12,011 nucleotides of DNA from DHVE2 group archaeon (GTDB lineage Archaea > Thermoplasmatota > Thermoplasmata > Thermoplasmatales > Aciduliprofundaceae), in contig WAOY01000072.1 in the NCBI GenBank assembly GCA_015520985.1, positions 1 through 12,011 of the forward strand, written 5' to 3'. Numbering within the stretch: position 1 is the first letter of the stretch; the number at the start of each line of letters is the position of its first letter. A model generated the notes under the pieces. It searched no databases and had not been told where the DNA came from. It worked only from the letters and a program-made list of their open reading frames with translations. Both the position numbers and the translations under genes were made by a program. Positions 1 to 5,177 of this stretch are shown one piece after another.

Positions 1-587
1 ATCTCAACGTACCTCATATCGGATGTCATGGCCACGTTTAGGTCCACCTCCGCCTGGGAATCCTCTTCGTAGGCCAGATCAAGCATGGGAATTCCGTTTA
101 CCATCCCCACGCTAACAGCCGCCACCTGGTATTTAATGGGGTCTTCGCTTATCTTTCCCTCCTTCATGAGCCTCCTGGTGGCGAGGTAGAGGGCCAGGAA
201 TCCCGCGGTTATGCTCGCAGTCCTCGTTCCCCCATCCGCCTGAATAACGTCGCAGTCTATCCATATTGTTCGCTGTCCGATCTTTTTGAGGTCAACGCTC
301 GCCCGCAGGGCGCGGCCTATGATCCTCTCAATCTCCTTGCTCCTGCCGTTCACATGACCGCGGTCGCGGAACACCCGGTTCTCGGTGGAGCCCGGGAGCA
401 TGGAGTACTCCGCGGTCAGCCAGCCGCAGTTCTCGTTCTTCAGCCAGTCCGGCACATTCTCCAGGACCTGGGCGGAGCAGAGGACCATGGTATCGCCCTG
501 CTGAAACAGCACAGAGCCGTAGGGCTTCTTTTGAAAATTCGGTATCACGCGTACTTCGCGCATTTCATCGTACTTTCTATTCCTCAT
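1..587 (-). CDS. rph: RNase PH of bacterial type (partial, 3' end beyond window)
   Basis: Phosphorolytic 3'-to-5' exoribonuclease; the bacterial family trims tRNA 3' ends using phosphate. The 195 visible residues of about 240-255 follow bacterial RNase PH closely: GWLTAEYSMLP near residues 55-65, GRSKEIERIIGRALR at 81-95, and IDCDVIQADGGTRTASIT at about 110-127 with the phosphate-binding T121-R122. The motif LAYEEDSQAEVDLNVAMT follows at 171-188, with Asp176 and Asp182 matching the metal-binding aspartates. Archaeal Rrp41, the exosome paralogue, lacks GWLTAEYSMLP and has a different Asp-rich segment, so this is not the usual archaeal subunit. The start at 587 is chosen because a TATA box is centred 28 bases upstream, which implies a leaderless message, and no in-frame start lies nearer the promoter. 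It follows the dehydrogenase gene by 42 bases but appears to have its own promoter. Bacterial origin by transfer is inferred. Confidence 0.93.
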   Translation of the reverse strand, partial: MRNRKYDEMREVRVIPNFQKKPYGSVLFQQGDTMVLCSAQVLENVPDWLKNENCGWLTAEYSMLPGSTENRVFRDRGHVNGRSKEIERIIGRALRASVDLKKIGQRTIWIDCDVIQADGGTRTASITAGFLALYLATRRLMKEGKISEDPIKYQVAAVSVGMVNGIPMLDLAYEEDSQAEVDLNVAMTSDMRYVE

Positions 588-608
588 AGTGGTGCATGCG
601 AGGGCATG

Positions 609-622
609 GCATAAATATTTTT
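609..622 (-). promoter_or_regulatory. TATA box of rph
   Basis: On the minus strand this reads AAAAATATTTATGC. Its centre is about 28 bases before the ATG at 587, the normal TATA-to-start distance for archaea, so transcription would begin at or next to the start codon (leaderless). It lies in the short gap after the dehydrogenase stop codon. Confidence 0.7.
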
Positions 623-629
623 CCCAGGC

Positions 630-1715
630 TCACCGCTCCCCGGCCACGGAGAGCAGGAATTCCACGACCTCCTCCCGGGACATCTCGCCGGGGTTTGTCC
701 TCATCAGCGGGTCCTTCATTATCTCGTCGGCCATGTCCGCTATCCACGGAGATATATCCGGAATTCTGTCGGGAATCCCGAAGTACCGGTTCGTCTCCTC
801 TATCGCCCCTGCAAGGTCATCCACTCCCAGCATTTTTTCTATCTCCCCGTACCTCCCGGTGTACTTCCTGGTTGCCCTTATGAAGTGGGGGAGCAGAATG
901 GCGTTAACCTTCCCGTGCTCCATACCTATGCGCCCGCCTATTTTGTGCGACGCTGCATGGCACAATCCGAGGCGGGAGTTGGCGAAGCCCATCGCTGCCA
1001 TCATGTTGGCGTAGTGCATCATTGCGCGTGCTTTTTCATCTCCATCCACGGATTCCCTTATGTTTCCGAAGATGAGCTCTATAGCCTTCAGCGCCATGGT
1101 GTCCGCGGGGATGTTGTCTATCTTTGACACGTACGCCTCTATTGCGTGGCTGAGGGCGTCCATGCCAGAGTATATCGCGGTTCTTTTCGGCATGCTGAGC
1201 ACGAGATTCGGGTCGTAAACGGCGATGTCGGGGATGAATTCCTGCGTCACGATCCCGTGCTTGAGCCCCTCCTCCGATATGACCACGGCTGCCGCGGATA
1301 TGCCCGTGCCGGTGCCGCTGGTCGTCTCAACAGCCACGAACTTCGCCTTCTCTCTGAGCCTTGGGATTCTCCTCGCGTATATATCCTCCCATTTCAGTTC
1401 AGGATGCTCGTAGAATGCCCAGGCTATCTTGGCGGAGTCTATGACGCTCCCGCCGCCCACGGCGAGGATCACCTCGCCCCTGTTTTCCGTGAAGAACTCC
1501 GCGATCCTCTCCACATCAACTTCCTTAGGCTCTCCTGCGGGTGTGCTCCGGGACAGCAGGAACACGGGGCCATCTACGGGCACGAAATCCCCTATATTCT
1601 TCCACACGTGTTCTCCGGAGACTATCATCGCCCTGCCGTGCAGATTCTTCAAGATCTCCGAGCTTCCCCATCCGAAGTGGATCTCCCGCGGGGTGAAGAA
1701 CCTGAGGTCCTGCAT
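630..1715 (-). CDS. Iron-containing alcohol dehydrogenase
   Basis: A 361-residue cytoplasmic NAD(P)-dependent oxidoreductase of the Fe-ADH family (group III alcohol dehydrogenases). The N-terminal Rossmann-like half holds the nucleotide-binding motif VGGGSVIDSAK (86-96) and VETTSGTGTG (about 129-138). The all-helical C-terminal half supplies the metal ligands Asp186, His190, His253 and His267, whose spacing matches that of E. coli FucO. His257, in the motif CHAASH, matches a further conserved family histidine. All four ligands are present, so the enzyme should be active, but the substrate cannot be read from sequence. An in-frame upstream ATG at 1862 is rejected because it would run through the promoters and into the carboxypeptidase gene. 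The ATG at 1715 lies 27 bases from a TATA box and begins the family's usual N-terminus (FxxPxxIxFG). It is slightly shorter than the usual 380 or so residues. Confidence 0.95.
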   Translation of the reverse strand: MQDLRFFTPREIHFGWGSSEILKNLHGRAMIVSGEHVWKNIGDFVPVDGPVFLLSRSTPAGEPKEVDVERIAEFFTENRGEVILAVGGGSVIDSAKIAWAFYEHPELKWEDIYARRIPRLREKAKFVAVETTSGTGTGISAAAVVISEEGLKHGIVTQEFIPDIAVYDPNLVLSMPKRTAIYSGMDALSHAIEAYVSKIDNIPADTMALKAIELIFGNIRESVDGDEKARAMMHYANMMAAMGFANSRLGLCHAASHKIGGRIGMEHGKVNAILLPHFIRATRKYTGRYGEIEKMLGVDDLAGAIEETNRYFGIPDRIPDISPWIADMADEIMKDPLMRTNPGEMSREEVVEFLLSVAGER

Positions 1716-1737
1716 GCTTTGGTATATGCACAGTGGG

Positions 1738-1746
1738 GATAAATAC
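1738..1746 (-). promoter_or_regulatory. TATA box of the alcohol dehydrogenase gene
   Basis: On the minus strand this reads GTATTTATC, centred 27 bases before the ATG at 1715, so a leaderless transcript is expected. Only 11 bases separate it from the oppositely directed TATA box of the carboxypeptidase gene. Confidence 0.7.
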
Positions 1747-1757
1747 CTCACGCATCC

Positions 1758-1765
1758 TTTAAATA
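1758..1765 (+). promoter_or_regulatory. TATA box of the M32 carboxypeptidase gene
   Basis: TTTAAATA, close to the archaeal consensus, is centred 26 bases before the ATG at 1788. Transcription should start at the start codon, giving a leaderless message. No Shine-Dalgarno sequence precedes the ATG, in keeping with this. Confidence 0.75.
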
Positions 1766-1787
1766 GGTTGCATCGGATACCCCCACC

Positions 1788-3284
1788 ATGTCGGAGTTGT
1801 TTGAAAACCCCAGGATCAAGCAGATTCTTGTGAAGTACCGCAGGATTTGGGCTCTTCACCATGCTTCATCGCTCATGGGCTGGGACAACGATGTCAATAT
1901 GCCCAAGATGGGTGTCGCCGCGAGGGGTGCTGCTCAGGCCGAAATTTCAGCGATGATACATGAATTAACCACGTCCCGGGATTTCGTGGACCTCGTTGAG
2001 TCCGTTGATGAGGATTCCCTCAACGATTACGAGCGCGGCGTGATACGGGTCCTTAAGAGGGGAATAAGGATAGCCACCTCTCTCCCCAAGGAGCACGTTA
2101 TGGAGATGTCCAAGGTCTCAAGCGAAGCCGTGCACTACTGGGCGGAGGCCCGGCAGAAGAACGACTTCTCCATATTCCGCGATTACCTGCAGAAGATCGT
2201 CGAACTCAACATGAAATCCGCCGAATACCTCGGCTACGACGAACATCCCTACGACGCACTTCTTGACCTCTACGAGGAGGGCTACACCACGCGGGATTAC
2301 CAGAGGATATTCGATTCCATAGAGTCACGCCTGACCCGGCTGCTGGATCGCATAATCTCCTCGGGGAAGTTCCCCCAGAGGCACACCCTGGAAGAGCTGA
2401 GATACGAAGAGGAAAATATGAAGAGGGTGAACACAGAGATCCTCAAACTTTTCAGCTTCCCCCTGGGCGAGAGGAGCAGGATGGATGTATCTGCGCATCC
2501 ATTCACGGTGAGCATAGGGACGAGGAACGATGTTCGCATAACCACCAGGTATGAACTCGTTGATTTTCGCCGTTCGCTGCTTGCGACGGTGCACGAGTTC
2601 GGCCATGCCCTCTATGAGTTGCAGATAGATCCCCGTATAGATATGAGTCCCATAGGCGGCGGGGTATCCTCGGGTATACACGAGTCCCAGTCCCGCTTCT
2701 GGGAGAACGTCATAGGGAGGTCCAGGGAATTCTCCTCGCTCATCCTCCCCATACTGAGGGAGAACCTGAATCTCAGGGACATTGACGAGGACTCGCTGTA
2801 CAGGTACTTCAACATGGTGCGCAGGGATTTCATACGCACCGAGGCGGACGAAGTTACGTACAATTTGCACATCCTTCTGAGGTTCAAGATGGAGAAGATG
2901 CTCATCGCGGGGGAGATCACCGCGGACGAGGCACCCGAGAAGTGGAACGAGGAGTTTGAGGCCCTCCTGGGCATCGTACCCGACACCTACTCCGAGGGGA
3001 TCCTCCAGGACATACACTGGAGCATGGGAGCGATAGGATATTTCCCCACATACACCCTCGGCACGCTGCTTGCGGTGCAGATTGGCGAGCATGCCCGGCG
3101 GGACCTCGGCAACTTCAGCGATCTCGTATCCTCGGGGAACTTCGATCCCGTTAAGAAGTACCTGGAGGAGAAGGTTCACAGGTACGGAGGCACCTACGCC
3201 CCCAAGGAGCTCCTTCGCAGAAGTTTCGGGGAGGACGTGGACCCGGAGTACTACATCAGATACCTGGAGAAAAAATACCTCTGA
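1788..3284 (+). CDS. M32 (Taq-type) metallocarboxypeptidase
   Basis: A zinc- or cobalt-dependent carboxypeptidase of family M32 that removes C-terminal residues from peptides in the cytoplasm; no signal peptide is visible. At 498 residues it is full length for the family. The zinc site is HEFGH at 269-273 with Glu270 as catalytic base, and the third ligand is Glu299 in HESQSRFWEN. Other family signatures are present: DVRITTRY (about 248-255), TEADEVTYNLH (351-361) and a GYFPTYTLG segment (417-425). It is probably a single-gene transcript from a divergent promoter shared in part with the dehydrogenase gene. It likely finishes peptide breakdown after proteasome or protease action, which fits a peptide-fermenting lifestyle, though that is inference. 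The gene converges on the HU gene with only 21 bases between stops. Confidence 0.97.
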   Translation: MSELFENPRIKQILVKYRRIWALHHASSLMGWDNDVNMPKMGVAARGAAQAEISAMIHELTTSRDFVDLVESVDEDSLNDYERGVIRVLKRGIRIATSLPKEHVMEMSKVSSEAVHYWAEARQKNDFSIFRDYLQKIVELNMKSAEYLGYDEHPYDALLDLYEEGYTTRDYQRIFDSIESRLTRLLDRIISSGKFPQRHTLEELRYEEENMKRVNTEILKLFSFPLGERSRMDVSAHPFTVSIGTRNDVRITTRYELVDFRRSLLATVHEFGHALYELQIDPRIDMSPIGGGVSSGIHESQSRFWENVIGRSREFSSLILPILRENLNLRDIDEDSLYRYFNMVRRDFIRTEADEVTYNLHILLRFKMEKMLIAGEITADEAPEKWNEEFEALLGIVPDTYSEGILQDIHWSMGAIGYFPTYTLGTLLAVQIGEHARRDLGNFSDLVSSGNFDPVKKYLEEKVHRYGGTYAPKELLRRSFGEDVDPEYYIRYLEKKYL

Positions 3285-3287
3285 TAC

Positions 3288-3292
3288 AAAAA
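3288..3292 (-). terminator. Oligo-T terminator candidate for the HTa/HU gene
   Basis: Downstream of the HU stop the minus strand shows TTTTT at 3292-3288, then a T6 run at 3275-3270 inside the convergent carboxypeptidase gene. Archaeal polymerase stops at oligo-T runs without needing a hairpin, so this pair is a reasonable termination zone. No matching plus-strand T run is visible just after the carboxypeptidase. Confidence 0.45.
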
Positions 3293-3305
3293 TGGGGAGA
3301 GGGGT

Positions 3306-3575
3306 TCAGAGATACTTTATCTTGCCAGAGGGCCTGAAGGTGAACTTCTTCTTCTCGGGCACGTGGATTATGGCCTTGGTCCTCGGGTTCCTGGCCTTCC
3401 TGGCCTTCTGCACACGGCGCTCGAAAATGCCAAAGCCCACGAGGTTGACCTTGTTGCCCTTGTTTACCTCGTTCACGATCTCCTCAACGAAGGCCTTGAT
3501 CACTGCCTTCGCCTGCTTCTGGCTCACTCCGGTCTTCTTCGCCACATTTTTTGCGAGTTCGCTTATTCCTACCAT
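3306..3575 (-). CDS. HU-family chromatin protein, HTa type
   Basis: An 89-residue DNA-bending and compacting protein of the bacterial HU/IHF family, working as a dimer. In Thermoplasmata the family member HTa takes the role of histones. The N-terminus MVGISELAKNVAKK is nearly that of Thermoplasma HTa, as I recall it. The body shows the HU core NLVGFGIFERR (44-54) and the beta-arm tip RNP (62-64), where Pro64 is the DNA-intercalating residue. The basic arm and the tail ending KYL also fit. The start is ATG 3575, not the in-frame GTG at 3584, because that GTG forms part of the Shine-Dalgarno sequence (GGGGTG) before the ATG and because HTa begins MVGIS. It is transcribed divergently from the RNase P protein gene. 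Such proteins are usually very abundant, in keeping with a strong TATA box and a Shine-Dalgarno site. Confidence 0.95.
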   Translation of the reverse strand: MVGISELAKNVAKKTGVSQKQAKAVIKAFVEEIVNEVNKGNKVNLVGFGIFERRVQKARKARNPRTKAIIHVPEKKKFTFRPSGKIKYL

Positions 3576-3581
3576 TTTTTT

Positions 3582-3588
3582 CACCCCG
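3582..3588 (-). promoter_or_regulatory. Ribosome binding site of the HTa/HU gene
   Basis: On the minus strand this reads CGGGGTG, followed by six A residues and the ATG at 3575. It decides the start, since the alternative GTG at 3584 lies inside the site. It is the only single-gene transcript here with a clear Shine-Dalgarno sequence. Confidence 0.6.
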
Positions 3589-3610
3589 GAGAGGGTATTG
3601 GCATCATCCT

Positions 3611-3620
3611 ATATATATTT
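3611..3620 (-). promoter_or_regulatory. TATA box of the HTa/HU gene
   Basis: The minus strand reads AAATATATAT followed by AGGATG. Counting about 26 bases from its centre puts the start of transcription near 3588-3590, leaving a leader of roughly 13-15 bases that just holds the Shine-Dalgarno sequence. Confidence 0.6.
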
Positions 3621-3656
3621 TTTTGTAGCGATTGCCCGCAGAATGCGTGGACAGGC

Positions 3657-3667
3657 AATTTATAAAA
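3657..3667 (+). promoter_or_regulatory. TATA-like element upstream of the RNase P protein gene
   Basis: The sequence ATTTATAAAAA would direct a transcript starting near 3687, giving a leader of about 65-110 bases depending on which start codon is used. That is unlike the leaderless promoters elsewhere in this window. A weaker AT element (TTTTTTA, 3743-3749) lies about 26 bases before the GTG at 3772 and is an alternative promoter. Confidence 0.45.
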
Positions 3668-3705
3668 AAACCATTAATTTTTAGAATCGGTGCGGAGGCA
3701 GAACA

Positions 3706-3724
3706 GTAAACGTTTTTCGCTTAC
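3706..3724 (+). other. Short hairpin in the leader of the RNase P protein gene
   Basis: GTAAACG and CGCTTAC flank a TTTTT loop and can pair over six of seven positions, with one A-C mismatch. It lies between the TATA-like element at 3657 and the first start codon. A role in the leader is possible, but so is chance in AT-rich DNA. Confidence 0.25.
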
Positions 3725-3753
3725 AACGTTAAGGAAACAAAGTTTTTTACTGT

Positions 3754-4080
3754 ATGAGGGGATACGCGTCCGTGAGACGAAGGGACCGGAGAAGGATGGC
3801 GAAGAAGATCGCCAGGGAGAGGATAGATATCCTCTTCCACCTGGCCCGGGAGAGGGCGGAGGCGGGAGATCTGGATCTCGCCAGGCGCTACGTGGATCTC
3901 ATTCTCAGAATAGCCAGGAAGTACAACATCCGCCTGGGGAGGGAGAAGAAGTACCACATATGCAAGAGATGCCACGCCTTCCTGGTCCCGGGGAAAACCG
4001 CCCAGGTGCGCCTTAAGAAGGGAAAGGTCGTTGTAAAATGCCTGGAGTGCGGGAACTACAAGAGGTACCCCTACAGGTGA
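3754..4080 (+). CDS. rnp4: RNase P protein component 4 (Rpp21/Rpr2 family)
   Basis: A protein subunit of archaeal RNase P, which removes the 5' leader from precursor tRNA; Rpp21 works with Rpp29 on the specificity domain of the RNA. The 108-residue reading frame has a basic helical N-terminal half with KKIARERIDILFHLA (17-31) and a tyrosine/arginine-rich helix pair. A C-terminal zinc ribbon follows, with Cys70, Cys73, Cys96 and Cys99 (CKRC and CLEC), as in the family. The start is uncertain. ATG 3754 has no Shine-Dalgarno site, GTG 3772 would begin MRRRDRRR, and ATG 3796 follows GGAGAAGG closely and begins MAKKIARER. The two shorter forms also agree with relatives as I remember them. It converges tail to tail with the 76-residue gene with no gap between stop codons. 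Confidence 0.93.
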   Translation: MRGYASVRRRDRRRMAKKIARERIDILFHLARERAEAGDLDLARRYVDLILRIARKYNIRLGREKKYHICKRCHAFLVPGKTAQVRLKKGKVVVKCLECGNYKRYPYR

Positions 4081-4311
4081 TCACTCGGTTATGGTCTCTA
4101 TCTGAAAAAGCACGTTGTATCCCTTGAGGGTCGCGTGTATCTTGTCTGCGAACCAGATGGCGTCTTCCACGGTGGCTCCGTCACTCCACTCGTACACCAT
4201 GTCGTACGCGCCGGTTATGGGCTTGAACCCCAGCGATTGCAGCCTCGCCACGATCTCGCTCGGAGGCGCGCCTTCGCTGTTGAACGTCACCTTCAGATAC
4301 GTCCTCATCAT
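4081..4311 (-). CDS. Small protein of unknown function, 76 residues
   Basis: I do not recognise this with confidence; it looks like a conserved archaeal hypothetical protein. The pattern suggests strand TYLKVTF (4-10), helix PSEIVARLQSLG (17-28), strand around 30-42 with YDMVYEW, helix VEDAIWFADKIHATLKG (48-64) and a last strand VLFQIETI (67-74). That alternation resembles a small ferredoxin-like or ACT-like alpha/beta fold, which is inference. No cysteines, signal peptide or membrane segment are present, so it is probably a soluble cytoplasmic protein. The start is ATG 4311 in an ATGATG pair; a TATA box centred 27 bases upstream implies a leaderless message and favours the first ATG, with 4308 as the alternative. 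Good codon structure and a clean promoter argue that it is real. Confidence 0.85.
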   Translation of the reverse strand: MMRTYLKVTFNSEGAPPSEIVARLQSLGFKPITGAYDMVYEWSDGATVEDAIWFADKIHATLKGYNVLFQIETITE

Positions 4312-4332
4312 CGCGAATGAGAATGTCGCACC

Positions 4333-4342
4333 GATATAAATC
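4333..4342 (-). promoter_or_regulatory. TATA box of the 76-residue protein gene
   Basis: On the minus strand this reads GATTTATATC, centred about 27 bases before the ATG at 4311. The spacing fits a leaderless transcript beginning at the first of the two tandem ATG codons. Confidence 0.65.
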
Positions 4343-4376
4343 TTTTTCCTAAACTACCTCCCACGCGGAAACGGGG

Positions 4377-4387
4377 AAAAGTTTATC
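4377..4387 (+). promoter_or_regulatory. TATA box of the 104-residue membrane protein gene
   Basis: AAAAGTTTATC is centred about 27 bases before the ATG at 4411, again fitting a leaderless message. It faces away from the promoter of the 76-residue gene, about 35 bases to the left. Confidence 0.55.
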
Positions 4388-4410
4388 CCTGACGCTGCGT
4401 ATCCTTCACC

Positions 4411-4725
4411 ATGGGATTCGATAACAGAACAAAGACTATGATCTGCGTCGCCATAGCAGGGCTCCTCTTCATTCCGGCGATCCTTCTGAATATCCCCTAC
4501 CTCGCCATCGTCGCGGCCTTCTTTGACTGGCTCCCCCTGCCCACCGGATGGATGCGCATGGGTGGTGAGATACGCAAGGGTCATATCGCGATTCACGCGG
4601 CGATAACCCTCGTTGCCTACGGATTTCTCGTCGCGTGGCTCGTGACGGGGGTGTGGACGTATTCTTTCGTCTTCCTGGAGACATGGTGGCTCGCAGTGAT
4701 GGCAGGAGTGCTCATGGTGCGGTGA
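4411..4725 (+). CDS. Small integral membrane protein of unknown function
   Basis: A 104-residue protein that I cannot assign to a family. It is almost entirely hydrophobic. Probable membrane segments lie at about 10-27 and 28-44, which may form a hairpin around NIP, then at 59-80 and 84-102. The only sizeable polar part is a loop at about 45-58 (GWMRMGGEIRKGH). A short charged N-terminus (DNRTK) precedes the first segment, so the N-terminus is probably inside. There are no cysteines, apart from one in the first segment, and no catalytic motif. The start at 4411 fits the TATA spacing. It is likely a single-gene transcript, ending about 55 bases before the promoter of the tRNA and RNA polymerase operon. 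The reading frame is open with normal codon use, but the function is unknown. Confidence 0.8.
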   Translation: MGFDNRTKTMICVAIAGLLFIPAILLNIPYLAIVAAFFDWLPLPTGWMRMGGEIRKGHIAIHAAITLVAYGFLVAWLVTGVWTYSFVFLETWWLAVMAGVLMVR

Positions 4726-4780
4726 TTCTCCGGGACGAATTCTATCCGTGCTCTCCTTGTTTCACCGCCCGGGGACAAAC

Positions 4781-4788
4781 TTTATATA
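4781..4788 (+). promoter_or_regulatory. TATA box driving tRNA-Lys and probably the RNA polymerase operon
   Basis: TTTATATA, the best match to the archaeal consensus in the window, is preceded by a purine-rich GGGGACAAAC that could serve as the BRE. Counting 26 bases from its centre puts the start near 4810, about 9 bases before the mature tRNA. No other TATA box is seen between here and rpoH, so it is the best candidate promoter for the downstream operon. Confidence 0.75.
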
Positions 4789-4818
4789 TGTATCCCCATT
4801 CTCCCACCATAGCCCCAT

Positions 4819-4891
4819 GGGCCTGTAGCTCAGCTGGAAGAGCACCTGGCTTTTAACCAGGTGGTCCGGGGTTCGAATCCCCGCAGGCCCG
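4819..4891 (+). tRNA. tRNA-Lys (anticodon UUU)
   Basis: A full cloverleaf folds without mismatches. The acceptor stem is GGGCCTG (4819-4825) with CAGGCCC (4884-4890). The D stem is GCTC/GAGC, the anticodon stem CCTGG/CCAGG encloses the loop CTTTTAA, the variable loop is TGGTC, and the T stem CGGGG/CCCCG carries TTCGAAT. The anticodon at 4852-4854 is TTT, reading AAA and AAG lysine codons. G4891 is the discriminator base; CCA is not encoded and must be added after processing. There is no intron. The start of rpoH lies only 22 bases downstream with no promoter between, so the tRNA is probably cotranscribed with the polymerase genes and released by RNase P and tRNase Z. Confidence 0.98.
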
Positions 4892-4900
4892 TGCCTCATG

Positions 4901-4907
4901 AGGTGAT
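4901..4907 (+). promoter_or_regulatory. Ribosome binding site of rpoH
   Basis: AGGTGAT, a near-perfect match to the end of archaeal 16S rRNA, lies six bases before the ATG at 4914. It begins just 9 bases after the last base of the tRNA, so a message cut at the tRNA 3' end would keep it. Confidence 0.8.
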
Positions 4908-4913
4908 GAAAAA

Positions 4914-5165
4914 ATGAAGTTCAACGTGCTCGAGCACGAGCTTGTTCCGGAGCATTATTTGGTACCAGCAGAGGAAGAGGAAGAAATTTTGAGAAGGCTA
5001 AACGTGAAGAAGGAGAACCTGTCCAAGATACGCAAGAGCGATCCCATCCTCCGCATCCTGGAGAGGAAGCACGGCCACATACCCGTAGGAAGCCTGATAA
5101 GGATCGTGAGGAAGAGCCCGACCGCGGGAAGGATTGAGGTGTATCGGGTAGTGATAAGGGACTGA
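4914..5165 (+). CDS. rpoH: DNA-directed RNA polymerase subunit H (Rpb5 C-terminal homologue)
   Basis: An 83-residue subunit of archaeal RNA polymerase, equivalent to the C-terminal domain of eukaryotic Rpb5. It sits at the lower jaw near downstream DNA and touches the A'/A'' chain. Family marks are EHELVPEHYLVP near the start (7-18), SKIRKSDPILR (37-47), and RIVRKSPTAGRIEVYRVV at the end. Length matches the usual 75-85 residues. The loop GHIPVGSLIRI replaces the more common GAKPGDVVRI but keeps the fold's spacing. The start is set by the Shine-Dalgarno site at 4901-4907. It is the first protein gene of the polymerase operon, 22 bases after tRNA-Lys and 12 bases before rpoB, the standard archaeal order. 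Confidence 0.97.
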   Translation: MKFNVLEHELVPEHYLVPAEEEEEILRRLNVKKENLSKIRKSDPILRILERKHGHIPVGSLIRIVRKSPTAGRIEVYRVVIRD

Positions 5166-5171
5166 GGGTGA
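5166..5171 (+). promoter_or_regulatory. Ribosome binding site of rpoB
   Basis: GGGTGA follows directly after the rpoH stop codon and lies six bases before the ATG at 5178, supporting that start and independent translation initiation within the operon. Confidence 0.65.
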
Positions 5172-5177
5172 AGAAGT

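Noticed and set aside
1..587. Calling the left-edge gene archaeal exosome subunit Rrp41.
   Set aside because: Gene context would suggest it, but the motifs GWLTAEYSMLP, GRSKEIERIIGR and EEDSQAEVDLNV are those of bacterial RNase PH.
1146..1742. Plus-strand frame of 198 codons opposite the alcohol dehydrogenase.
   Set aside because: It lies wholly on the antisense strand of a gene with all its catalytic residues, and no promoter or ribosome site is placed for it.
1716..1862. In-frame extension of the alcohol dehydrogenase to an ATG at 1862.
   Set aside because: It would overlap the start of the carboxypeptidase gene and contain both divergent TATA boxes. The added 49 residues do not match the family, and the ATG at 1715 has ideal promoter spacing.
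3576..3584. GTG start of the HU gene at 3584, giving three more residues.
   Set aside because: The GTG is part of the GGGGTG Shine-Dalgarno sequence for the ATG at 3575, and HTa proteins begin MVGIS.
4814..4821. CCCATGGG palindrome at the 5' end of the tRNA.
   Set aside because: It is only eight bases and arises from the tRNA's own GGG start next to a C-run leader. It could slightly affect folding of the precursor, but nothing supports a binding site.
4898..4917. Two tiny upstream reading frames (ATG AGG TGA and ATG AAA AAA TGA) before rpoH.
   Set aside because: Both are by-products of the AGGTGAT Shine-Dalgarno site and the A run. The site is spaced for the rpoH ATG, and neither mini-frame has its own ribosome site.
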